Below are positions 32,581 through 43,422 of a DNA stretch of 64,000 nt, one piece after another. How positions within the stretch are numbered: position 1 is the stretch's first letter; every line of letters begins with the position of its first letter. Location: NCBI GenBank assembly GCA_964019695.1, contig OZ026527.1:76099471-76163470 (forward strand), in the 5' to 3' direction. This DNA comes from Loripinus fragilis (taxonomy: Eukaryota > Mollusca > Bivalvia > Lucinida > Lucinidae). The notes under the pieces were generated by a model that saw only the letters and a list, made by a program, of their open reading frames with translations, had not been told where the DNA came from and made no database searches. The position numbers and the translations under genes were made by a program.

Positions 32581-35500
32581 TTTTTAAACAAAATAAATGT
32601 AATCAAGGTTGTTAAGTGAATACTTGAAATATTCAAATTGGACAAACTTTCACGTATCATACAAGAACAGTTTATTCCTTACATATATTTTTGTTTATAA
32701 AAAAGTTATATGGGCCCATTGTAATGTTATTTATGTTACATTTTAAGCTACCCAATTTAAAATCACTGAAATTCTGTTAAACAATTTTCTATGATAAGCT
32801 TCCCAGTTAACTTTCAGGTTTTAAATACACCTTCCAAAAGACAATTAATGGACCATTAAATAGCTGCAAACAGTTTGTTTGTATCACAAATACTGTAAGA
32901 GTTATAAACTGTTAAATCTGATGACGCTGAACGAAAAGTTCATTCTTTAAATCCAGCATGAAATTCAACTGGAAAATTTTAAACGCCAAATATGAATATT
33001 CTCTTGATAAGCAAGAGTGAAAAGCCATGCTTAACTTTGTTTCCGGTGTGAAATTTTAGTTTTTTTGTTCGTATGGCATCATGTAACGTATATTACAACT
33101 TTCAAGACTGCATATACATTGCTTTATTCCGTATATTATACGTCATAGGATACTTTATTCCATCTCAAAACTGACTGTTCTTGTTAAATAGATATCAAGG
33201 TACCAGTCTGTTTAAAAAAAAGATTTATCAGTTTGCATTTAAGTTCCTACTAATTATCCATGCGCATTTACATTTGCAAAATAGTATATATTTGAACTTT
33301 TTAGATCTACAAAGAAATGATTTGCCCTAAATTATAGATTTTAAAATTCATAAACAAAGGAAATAATAGCACTTAAGTAACAGCACTTAGAAGGATACAT
33401 TTCAATTTTCTTTCAAATTTATTAGAATAATATAATAATACTGTACAAAATATATTATATTGTCATTTGTTTATACAAAATGTTAACAAAGACGATATAT
33501 AATTGAGCCAGAAGAGCTTATATATTATGTTAAGGTTATGTTTCTGTTATATTTTTCTGAAGAATTCTAAGTTTAATTGACCTCTTTCTATTCAGTTATT
33601 TAAAGTGTCTGTAACTAGTTATTGGTGACTGTATCGAAATCAATTTGTATCCTGACTTTTAGCTGTGTATGCATATTGTAACACATTACAGAAGCTTTGA
33701 AATTAATTTTAGTTTATATACAGTATAGCTTTCTTTGTGCAATCAACAAAACTGTCCATCACATTAAGTAAGTACCTTGGATCACTTACTCAACCAATAA
33801 TATCTAAAGAACTGCTTTATTGATGAGAAACATGCATTTCCCTGGAAATAGAGTAGGTTGGTTATAATGTTGAGTTTTACTTTAAGGTCACATTAGATAT
33901 GGTCATATATAAGGAAATAGGCCAGCTGTTACTAAGATACCAATTTAAATAAAGACTTTTCAGCTAAAATTGTATTCGGCCAAATTTTAACAGGTGACAT
34001 TCAAGTTATTGTAAGTAGATTTTACAATGGTTTTAGAATGCTGGATAGAAATGTGAAATATGAAAAAAAGGCAGTCAAGAGATTAGATCTGATTTAGTTT
34101 TTAGCAATAAATGTTTATATACCTGATGTTAATTTCCACTAAACAGAACGTTGGCAAAATAGTACAGGAACCTCGCAAACATGATAAATGTAATCATTAA
34201 TAACAATGTTTTACATTTATATGTGTACTTAAGGTTAGAATGAGTTGATAACTTGCCAGGACATAGATTCAAAAGGAGCATACACAATGCTAACTGTTCA
34301 GCACTAAGATGACACTCTTCTCAGTATCAACATTGTCACCAATGATAGTCGCATATGCAAAGTTTAAAAAATGTGCATGAACTTACGCATATCTAATTTG
34401 ACATGTATACTTTTATTCTCTTAAGGAAATGATTTCATTTAAATGTACAGTCTATCATTAAAAATCTCAGAGGATGATTTAGCAATGCCTCATTGTCAAT
34501 TGTGTAATATGTGTGTATGGTACAGTTTTCGAAACGTTGAATGCTATATTTCACATATGTTCTTTGACAGTAGCGCATGTTTAAATCACGCTGCTTTTAG
34601 ATGAAAAATACTTTAGACTCTTTTACTGTAATTCTTAAATAAATATTTGGACTAGCAAATGCATTGTTTAATCACTCATGATGACGCAGAGGGGCAAGCA
34701 ATGATAAAATTTGGTCATCAATCTCCATACTACTTTGTGTATACGAGCAGCGAAGGCTCTGGCAAGTCGACCTACACATATGCACATGCTCACCTGAGCC
34801 TTCATTGCTCAACACTGCGACAAGTACCAAGACAACAAATGGGATTATTCCTTTGATCTGTTTTTTCGTTACTAGTAAATCTATTTTGTTTGATTTGAAC
34901 TATGCAAAAATTATTATTAGGCTACAATTTTGTATCATCGATAATGTTCACATTCGACATGCTAAATATCGATTCGATATTATCTGCAACACAATTCAAC
35001 TGTAAGACTAATGGGTCTAATTGATAGAATAATGCAAAACAAATAATTTATTAAAAGCAATAAATTGTTGTGAGTCAGCTATTTTATCAATGGCGACAAT
35101 ATACATTTATGCTAACAATGCCTGTTTTTTCTAAGTGATAAACATATATATTTCAAATGTATGACTAAAATGAACCATTAGAACAAATATCGTTCTATTT
35201 GAATGCTTCACAATAGTTTAGAACCAGACAGAACAGATGATGCTATTTGTCCTTAAAATTCATTTGTTATACATTTTACCATCTTAGATTGTTTTCTTTT
35301 GTCGCCAAACTGGACATCGTTCTGATGTAAAGCAGTTTTAACCATAAGGTGTGTGTCATACCTTTGGGCAAAAATCGTTAAGTTTTTAAATCATTTCAGT
35401 TTATTTTTTCAAAAGACAAGGATAAAGTACTGTTTTAAATTCTCAATTCCCGATGTTGATATATGCTTGAATTGACCAACAATGACAACTTCTGAAAAGA

Positions 35501-36289
35501 TTTTTATTCTTGAATGGTATCAGCATAGTAGCTGTAATTAATATCTGGCTTTAACAATATGTGATAAATCTTACTAAGCTAGTCCATGCTTAATATTATT
35601 GTGGTATCTAAAATACGATACAATATAATACAATATATTTTATTCAGCATTTAACATATAACAATGTTTATAAACTACAAAATAAGTTAACATTATAATG
35701 CAGTGAAACAACAACAATAATTTTCCTGAGGAGCATCTAGCATTTATTCTGATATGCTTGATTACTTTATACGTGTCTTTTATATATCATTTCACGTATA
35801 AAAGAGGCAAATATATCAGTGCCAGTGAGATAAAAGATTTCATTTAATAAGAATTGAAGAAAATAAAATGCTGTTTACATAATTAATAAAACGCACAGAC
35901 TTGAAAAATCGTTTTATGTGAATAAAGTTCAAATCTTATTCTTTTATTCATCCATGCGTTGTTGGCGTTTTCCTTAAATGACAATTAATGGCAGTTTAAT
36001 GGCAATAAATGTCTCACTAGCAGTGTAAACTTAAAAAGTTTTCTTTTTCAATTTAAAAATGTATTTAAAAGAAAGTAACGCATATCACATGTAATAAAAG
36101 ATTCTTCTAATTTGATAACATCATATTGCTTGTCATTTTTTTACAATTTAAAGGTTATATTGTCATGTAAGTATAAGGAGTAATTAGATAAGATTTCCAA
36201 TTATTTTACAGTAACGTAGAGAATTTTGCTTTTGCTTGGTATAGTCCCAACCGCTGAAGAGTTAAAATACATTAATTTGTGGCTTGTAG

Positions 36290-36680
36290 ACTGTGGTTTT
36301 AGAAAATTATAGTGTACAAAACTCCCCTAGGAGATATTTTGGTAGTCCAATGTCTAGTGACAGTAATGCATGAAATGGTTATACATTTAAAGTAACATAT
36401 ATAACTGTAACATCATAGTGGTGTATTTTTAAATGCATACCTGCTGTTCCATTCATTTAAAGATGTTTTAAGGCAAACAGCATGTCAATAAATAATAATT
36501 CGGTATAACTTGGTATTTGCAAAGTAGGATTTGAAACTATTATAGGGTAACGTAGTTAACATGCCTGTCTAAATATAGGTCAGAAAGCTAACGTATGACA
36601 TTTTGCATCTTATATAATATAGTTTCAGAAAATTATACTGAACAATATTTTCCCTGCTGTGCAGAGAAAACGGTCTGGCT
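36290..36680 (-). repeat. element B right modules related to element A
   Basis: Two minus-oriented units occur. At 36290-36400 there are ATTATAGTGTACAAAACTCC and, further on, ACATATATAACTGTAACATC. At 36530-36680 there are AGGGTAACGTAGTTAACATG, AGCTAACGTATGACATTTTG and CTTATATAATATAGTTTCAG. They correspond to 22300-22430 in element A. Confidence 0.8.
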
Positions 36681-36720
36681 ATTTGAGCTTTCACTATCAC
36701 AAAATTTTCAATTTTGGCAC

Positions 36721-36932
36721 TGACGTCACTTTTCCATGAACAGACATCATTTTGAAGTTAATGTTACCTCTTTAAAATCCAGAGTCAGGGTTTATGCTCC
36801 AAAGTCAACATGTCGCCAGTAAAATTAACACAACTGATCAAACTGTTCATGTTTATACCTGCTGGGAATTCATGACACTCCACTTTCAAGCCTTAAATAA
36901 GCTGAAAATGGGTACGTCATTTTGTGACGTCA
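36721..36932. promoter_or_regulatory. two perfect TGACGTCA octamers near the right end of element B
   Basis: They lie at 36721-36728 and 36925-36932, about 335 and 131 bp from the right terminus, nearly the same distances as the left pair. The spacing indicates inverted-repeat symmetry extending at least this far inward. Confidence 0.6.
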
Positions 36933-37363
36933 CTGTGACGTTAAAACGCCAAAGAAAAATTGTAAACATCTTTTTTCTTAAACAGAATACATTTTTCTAC
37001 AAGAAAAAGTATGTTTGACACTTTTACCAAAAAATGCACACGGAATTACACAGGGGCCTACACTAAATGTATGTATATTTGTGTGCAAGTTCTTCTTCTG
37101 CGACTGTGAAACATGGATGGTGTGTTATTGTGCGATTTCCTGGTCATGTTTACTTTTTCACATGTCCTGGCTCATTTATAGTTCACCTTATTAATGACAA
37201 ACTTGTTTGTTGATCTAATCCATTGATGTCAACCACTGATGCCAACACAAATTGGCCAATATGTATTCTAGATTTATAATTTTCAGTTTAACAGCTCGGT
37301 TAATAGTAAATGCCAGCGTTTTACGACCCGGTGGGCGGAACATTGCGTGAGTTTTAACATTAA

Positions 37364-37602
37364 TGAGCCGTGGCATGTGATTTCCAACAATGTGGCATTT
37401 TGACCAGTGTAGACTCAGAAGAGCCTTTGCAGCCTCATTTTAAAGTTAGAAACTCCAAATAAAGTTCAGTCAGCAGCTTAATACTCATAGCATACTCAAG
37501 CGACTAGCAAAGGCTCTGATCAGACTGCGCGTATGCGCAGGCTGGTCTGAGCCTTAGCTGGTCGCACATACCACATTGTTGGAAATCCCATGCCACGGCT
37601 CA
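37364..37602. mobile_element. MITE, TGAGCC family, copy 5
   Basis: Full-length copy with ends TGAGCCGTGGCATGTGATTT and inverted GGAAATCCCATGCCACGGCT, then CA. It has a central CTGCGCGTATGCGCAG and the same orientation as copies at 29578 and 31307. Confidence 0.92.
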
Positions 37603-39148
37603 TTTACCAAACACCTGATGAAGTAGTATTAATTCTAAATTTGCCAATAAATAGCACATTCTCCGTGTAAATAGGTTTTTGCCTGTATTAGCCGCCTATT
37701 GACATGTCCTAATATACATTTAAATGGTTGCAAATGATCTCACAGGTCTGATAAATGCATAGCTACTTGCATGCTGAAAGTCATCATTAATATTATGGGT
37801 CTTAATCGGTTCCCAATTGACCCATGTGTGGTTTGCATCTCACCTCATAAATGCTTATGTGAAAGTTTTCGTGTTTCTTCCTGATTTAAGGCATTTTCTT
37901 AAAATACGAAATAAGGCGTATTTAAATAGCTTCTCTGGTTTATAGTTAGTTTATCTATAATCGACCATTTAAACAAAAATACTAATATTTGGTAGCAATC
38001 TGCAATCTGTAAACAATTGTATAACCAGTATATTTAAGATAAATATGTTATCTCTTCTGCACTAAAACGATGTTAGAAGTGGCCACCTTACATTTTTGCG
38101 CCTGTTCAGAAAATAAAATCGCTCATACAAAATTTTAATACTATGAAAAAACCAAGGTTTGTCGAGACTATGCAAATGATCTCATTTCAAAATGACAGGT
38201 AGATCTTGCACAGACAAAGTCTGAGAAAAGGTATCCTCAGTTCAAAAAAGTCACACTTTTAGTGTGATATAAAATACAGCTCAGATACGTTATCCATTTA
38301 TATTTCAATTAGTTTGAAGCAGTTAATAACAGCTGTGATATAAGATTAAAAAGAATCGAAAGTTTTGTGACAATTGAATTTTTCCTTTCTTTTCTATGTT
38401 AACATAAAGAGAGCCACTATTACAGTTTAGTCTAAGAGTTTTAGCTTTAACGATACAATTTGCATACAAATTTTGCATTGCACTGTGCGCGTTATTATCT
38501 GTAGCATGGCATTGAAATGTTCAGCGATAATTTATTATGAATCGGCGTCATTGTTTTACTCATAAATGTTAAACAATCTTTTACATATGCTATTTAAATG
38601 ACCTTTAAAGTTTCACCTTTAAACCGGAAGTGGACACCAGTCTTGAAAAAAAACATGGGCTGATCAAACTGTATTGGTGTTTTGTCTAACATGGTAGCGT
38701 TAAATAAAACACATACATTGATTTTAGTATGTGAAGCTGGTGATTTGAGAAAAAAATCAGAAAAAGCATAAATTGAGATTTCTAAAAAAATCTTAAAAAA
38801 TCTTTCATAAGCAAAAAAAATCAAGCGTTTGGTGTATTTTCAAGTCGGCTAGACGGGTTTGTAATCACCTGAACTTCAATTCTATAAACTCTGCACCCAA
38901 AACGATTAATTTCTTCAAAAATTGATTATTGCATTTTGAACCAAAAAATTGTGGAGTGATAGAAAACTCTTCTTAAGGGCCGCTTAACTTTTGTCCATTG
39001 GAATGCACATATTTCGGCAAAAATTCATTTAACATCATTAGCGCCTAGTCAGAAGAAATGAAATTGAAAAGTGACCACTTAGAACTTCCAGTCAGTGTAT
39101 ACCTACTTTTTTGTAAATAAGAAATCGCCTATTTTGTGTTATGAGTAC
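37603..39148. other. no recognisable gene; one arm of a distant inverted similarity
   Basis: About 38654-38750 (CATGGGCTGATCAAACTG, TATTGGTGTTTTGTCTAACA, ACACATACATTGATTTTAGT) matches 41484-41574 in inverted orientation over about 90 bp. The remainder is unassigned AT-rich DNA. Confidence 0.55.
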
Positions 39149-39473
39149 AAAAAACCTATTCTTAGTACTGTACTAAAGTATAATAAATTAATAGCTGAAC
39201 TTGATACTGAAACTTCTATTCCGGATTCTTGAGAATGTAAGGAATTAAAATATTGCTATCAACATGCTGGTCATATAATCACTGGGGATCTAAAAATTAT
39301 TACTGATTCAAGAATTCGGTCTATTATATGTAAAATACCTAAATACAGGTTATCTTCATCGATATACCTCAACAATTGCAGTGAAGGTGAAGAAATTGCT
39401 TGCGCCTTACAAGAATTTTGTAATCGATGGTGCAAGCGAGAGCATGTTGAATCTTATACTTTAAATACTATTT
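39149..39473 (+). pseudogene. family-1 RT, N-terminal part, before a LINE insertion
   Basis: The frame reads KPILSTVLKYNKLIAELDTE, then a stop near 39230, then CYQHAGHIITGDLKIITDSR. RSIICKIPKYRLSSSIY and EFCNRWCKREHVESYTLN follow. These are the conserved residues upstream of the RT core as I remember the family (HIITGDL, PKYR, WxKRE). The reading stops at 39473 and picks up again at 41575 with WKLNTFKIIDSR, so a single gene was split. This is the only copy in the window that keeps the N-terminal region. Confidence 0.82.
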
Positions 39474-39865
39474 TTTTTTAACTTTTATTATTTATATTTT
39501 ATTGTCAATATGTCATACAAAATACAATACATAATTATGCATCTGTTACAAAGCAAACACACACTGCCACTGTTTTTAAGATTTGCATTAATCTCTGCAG
39601 TTTACCTTGTCTACAAATTTGAACCATGTCCACGTTGTGAAGCATTTTCAGTCGAAAGTGGGCAGCAAAATTAGTTTTATGCTTACATGATTTTTCTTGT
39701 ACAGTTGTGTATCGCTATTATAGAGTTGTAAGATTTTACTAATGTACTTGTTTTTATGTCCCTCCTTCTGTTGAAAAAGCTTTACTCACATGGAGCAACC
39801 ATACTTTACAATATAAAATCATCCACAACCATACTTCATTGACACACCGACAATATATATATATA

Positions 39866-40090
39866 TATATTGTTATATTCATGAGCCAGCACATCAGTCT
39901 CTGGCGCCTATCGCACTTGTGCAACTACCCTCTCACAGAAAAACCGCCAATTTGTATGTAACCAAAGAGACCAGAGATCCAAAGTTTGATCTCTGTTTGT
40001 TTCATTTATCAGATCTTACAAATGTTGTTCGACAATGCGATAAGTAACAGTATTCCATGAATGTGCTGGCTCAAAAATATAACAAGAGAA
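39866..40090. mobile_element. MITE nested in the LINE
   Basis: Left TTGTTATATTCATGAGCCAG, then CACAT, is mirrored by ATGTGCTGGCTCAAAAATAT, then AACAAG, at the right. The inverted repeats are about 25 bp. It lies in the LINE 3' region next to an AT dinucleotide run (39850-39870). Confidence 0.75.
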
Positions 40091-40149
40091 AAAGTAATTT
40101 TGAAGTGGCTAAATGATGGGTATAAAAAGGTTTTTTTTAAGATATCGGG

Positions 40150-40153
<4 letters not shown>

Positions 40154-40192
<39 letters not shown>
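40154..40192. repeat. (AG)n microsatellite
   Basis: An uninterrupted AG run of about 39 bases within the LINE remnant. The minus frame across it reads Leu-Ser repeats and is not a gene. Confidence 0.95.
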
Positions 40193-40198
<6 letters not shown>

Positions 40199-41574
40199 AT
40201 TTCTGTATAATTCGTTATTACAGAACATCAAGTAGGTTTCTCCAAACTTGTTCATACTTATACAGTCTACCTATCCACAGAGCTATTTCCCTTTCAATTT
40301 GGACCCGTTTCATCAAATATAATTGAAAAATATCCCAAAATGGCAGGGTTTTTTCCTGTATTTACAAACAAATATGAAATATTTAGCTGTGAAGATTAAA
40401 AAGTTTTTTAAGATTTGCATTAATCTCTGCAGTTTTTTGTATTCCAAAAATTATTTTTAATTCAGATATTGATATATCAAAACCGTTTGCTTCAAAAAAA
40501 ATCTCTAAATTTTGTCCAAAAGAATTGCACATGTCTACACTCCCAAAACAGATGATGCATTATTTCAATCTCCATGTTGCAAAAGTCGCATAAAGAAGAG
40601 CTTACTATTTGACACTTGCTTAAGAGCTTATTTGTAGGTACAATACGGTTTAAATATCTTTACTGGAAATCTCGTAATTTCATATCGTTAGATGTAGATA
40701 TAGCAATTAAGAACATTTTCTTCCAGTTGATATTTTCATTTGAAAAATGATTGTTCCATTTTTGTTCAGCATTACTCCTCTCTATTTCGATTTTTTTAAG
40801 TAACATATTATACACATATTTATTGGTTTCCATTACTTTTAATAAATTTTGTAAGATATTTTCACCACCTGGGTAGTCTCAGTTTTCATGTTTAAGATTT
40901 GCTTTCCAGTTGCCTGGAATACACTGTATTAAACTAAGATATTTCAGAAAATCATGAGATGGTATATTGTACAGGTCACATAGCTTGCCAAAAGAGCAAA
41001 CTACCTTCTCGTTATAGTCATATTTGTCTCTGATTTTTTTTATACCAAGATCGTTCCATGTTTTGTACATAATTGTTTTTTTTTTGTTAGCTCGTATATG
41101 TGTATTATTCCAAATGATCTCCTGTCCAAAGCATTATATTGCGTCGTTTTTTTTTTATTTAATTTTCTCCACGCTAATAAAATATCCCTCAGAAATACAT
41201 TGTTTTTGAAGCAAGTGCGTATGTCTTTTCATCGAAATTGCATTCAAAAATAAATCAGATCCATATTTTTCTAATTTTTTAAGATATTTTTTCAGAACCC
41301 CATTGTTTCAGCTATCTAATATTTTCTTTACCCATGTAACCTTTAAAGACATTATAAATGTTTCAATATGTATCATTTTAATTCCCCCTTTTTCATAATT
41401 TTGTATCAGTTTGCTTCTTTTTATTTTATCTGGCTTACTATCCCAAAATAAAAAAGGAATACACAATCTTTTCGATTCATCAGCTGCACATACTAAAATC
41501 AATGTATGTGTTTAATTTAATGCTACAATGTTAGACAAAACACCAATACACCAATCAGCCCATTTTATAATCAT

Positions 41575-42105
41575 ACTTGGAAATTAAATACTTTTAAAAT
41601 TATTGATAGTAGAATTTCATGTTATTGCTATAATGTAGATCTTCTACCACCTTAACCTATATTAGCTTTTAGAACTTTGAAGAAAGTGGTCCAGGAATTT
41701 CACAGGAAGTTTGTTTTGGCGCCTGCAGATAAGGCTGCTAGCAAAGTTGTGGTCGTTTGAAAAAATGTACCACATTAACACCCTAAAGCAAGAACTTAGC
41801 ACTGTTATAAGCATAAATTGCTTGAAAAGAGGTCTGTCATTAATAGACATCGATGCCATTGGTGTATTCTCTGATGAGGATCATAGCAAGCGTCCTACTT
41901 ATACTGGTTATCTAAACTTTATAAAATACCCTATAAGTCACGTTTTAGTCCTTATTCTATAATATGTACTCCTACTGGCTTGTCTATTATTGTGACTTCT
42001 TGCCTTACTGCGATTAAAAACAATGTTATAAAATATTATGGAACATCGTTTGAGAGGAATGGTAAAAATCTATTTTGGTCAATTAAAAACTCAGGTGAGA
42101 TTCTT
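41575..42105 (+). pseudogene. family-1 RT, second part after the LINE insertion
   Basis: Continuation of 39149-39473: WKLNTFKIIDSRIS, NVDLLPP (then a stop), FRTLKKVVQEFHRKFVLAPA, DKAASKVVVV. After several stops and shifts come YWLSKLYKIPYKSRFSPYS, TSCLTAIKNNVIKYY and FERNGKNLFWSIKNSGEIL. The ADKA and YWLxKLxKxPYKxRF stretches correspond to the fingers region of this RT family. At about 42105 a different repeat begins. The catalytic part is absent. Confidence 0.82.
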
Positions 42106-42345
42106 AAAAGCTGCATAGTCTGTAATGTTGATCTTCTAATTTTAAAAATAATGGTTTTATTTTTCAAGAACATGGTAAAATACTCAAATTCAGGTAAAAT
42201 TTTTAGCATTTTTGTAAATCTTTACAAGTTATTACTATCAAAACAACTGCATCTATGCTAAAATTCAACGGTCTAGAATTATTGGAGGAACGTAAATAAT
42301 TACCAACAAGAGAAAAAAAAACACCTATTTTATAAGATGAATCTG
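42106..42345 (+). repeat. dispersed repeat J, copy 1
   Basis: AAAGCTGCATAGTCTGTAAT, TTACTATCAAAAC.ACTGCAT, GTCTAGAATTATTGGAGG and TTTTATAAGAT recur in the same order at 54962-55195. It begins inside the family-1 RT sequence. Its class is unknown. Confidence 0.8.
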
Positions 42346-42502
42346 AATAAACTGAATTATTTAAACACCATTTTAACAGAGAGGGCCCACTTTATTGGCT
42401 TGGAATGAGAAACGTGCATTTTTGAACAATACAAAAAATTAAATTGTGGTCATGTCATAAAGTTTGTGACGCTCTCCATTATCTTTTGGACAATATATTT
42501 AT

Positions 42503-42604
42503 AGGTGTGTAAATTGAAGAAGATTGTTGGCTCTAATAATTTTACAGCGCAGTTCATTAAAAAAATCCCATTTTAAATAGATTGGCTATAACATTAATGT
42601 AATA
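42503..42604 (+). pseudogene. family-2 RT C-terminal scrap
   Basis: AAATTGAAGAAGATTGTTGG, CTCTAATAATTTTACAGCGC and GATTGGCTATAACATTAATG match 17362-17455 of the family-2 RT, encoding KLKKIVGSN. It is too short to say more. Confidence 0.75.
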
Positions 42605-43192
42605 TTGATCCTCGCATCAAATGCTTGTCTAACATTTCCGTTTTAAAAAACCATCTCCTAGGTTTGGGGCCTTGGGGTCAAGGAATTGATGTTTTTGCTT
42701 GGAATGGTAATTTGAAATATTGATTAAACTTTGTATTTTATTGTAGAAAATCACATATTTGGTGAGAATAGCATATGGCAATTTGATTCTTTTCGATGTG
42801 AGTTTTTTTTTTTAATTTATGTAGTACAGCCCTCCATATATTCTCATAAATTGCTTACCCTCTTAGTAACACACTTGTAAAAGCTATTTATTAATGTTGT
42901 GTAACATTTGAACGATACACGTGTCTTACATGATTGAAATAAGGTATACTATATCTTTAAAAATGTTGTATCAAAACCAAATTAATAGGTTTCTGTATTT
43001 ATGCCACTTTTGGGGTATTGCTGGATATTCTGCGTTCCATAGAGCATAAAATAATTTCACCCAAGTTTGTAGTGGTCAGTTAATTAATTCAACATAATCG
43101 AAGAAACCAGCTAAATATTTCAACTATTTTTAACTAATTTTTTTGCCTATCGTCGATACCCAAGAAACCATCAATTCACTCCTCTAACCATC
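42605..43192. other. unassigned sequence
   Basis: AT-rich DNA with no signature that I can name. Confidence 0.4.
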
Positions 43193-43422
43193 TACTGTCG
43201 TGCCAACCAAGAGTGACAGTGACGTAATACTTTGTTTACATTTGCTAAGTAAAACACTAACGTTTACACTTCACTTGAGCTAACGCGAATCGATTGATCA
43301 CTTGTTTAATAATCCTATCCTGTGAATAGGATTAATTTACAAGTGATCTATTGATTCTAAGTCCCTGATAACTTTGTAAACAAAACATGACGTCACTTTC
43401 ACTCTTGGCTGACAGGACAGTA
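43193..43422. mobile_element. MITE, TACTGT family, copy 2
   Basis: Ends TACTGTCGTGCCAACCAAGA and inverted TACTGTCCTGTCAGCCAAGA. The central hairpin TCCTATCCTGTGAATAGGA is conserved with copy 1 at 921. One arm contains the TGACGTCA octamer. Confidence 0.9.

Larger units (their letters stand above)
32060..37063. mobile_element. element B: 5.0-kb TA-flanked non-coding DNA transposon
   Basis: The ends are GTGTAGGCCCCTGTGT and the inverted match ending ACACAGGGGCCTACAC, each bounded by TA (32058-32059 and 37064-37065). Inverted similarity continues inward through TGTGCACTTTTTGGTAAAAG at the left (TGTGCATTTTTTGGTAAAAG on the complementary side at the right), then AAAGATGTTTACAATTTTT and TGACGTCACAAAAT. 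It can still be followed to about 350 bp, and more loosely to the GTTAC module near 470 bp. The 5 kb are strongly AT-rich with no frame above about 75 codons and no transposase motif. The TIR sequence differs from element A, but an internal module is shared. I cannot name the superfamily. Confidence 0.9.
39474..41574 (-). pseudogene. 5'-truncated L1/Tx1-like LINE, 3' half of ORF2
   Basis: Non-LTR retrotransposon remnant on the minus strand; its A-rich 3' end is the T run at 39471-39481. From its 5' side (right) the readable protein blocks are: PFLFWDSKPDKIKRSKLIQN and GGIKMIHIETFIMSLKVTWV (41308-41502); then WNDLGIKKIRD, FGKLCDLYNIPSHDFLKYL and IPGNWKANL (40879-41070). Near 40520-40720 come LRDFQ, RYLNRIVPTNKL and a Cys/His cluster CDFCNMEIEIMHHLFWEC. 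That order is typical of the C-terminal part of L1/Tx1-group ORF2. Stops and shifts separate the blocks and the RT core is missing. It interrupts the family-1 RT between 39473 and 41575. Confidence 0.87.

Noticed and set aside
1668..40192. CRISPR-like array among the regular repeats
   Set aside because: The repeats are microsatellites, satellites or dispersed TEs; none shows constant repeats with unique spacers, and the genome is animal-like.
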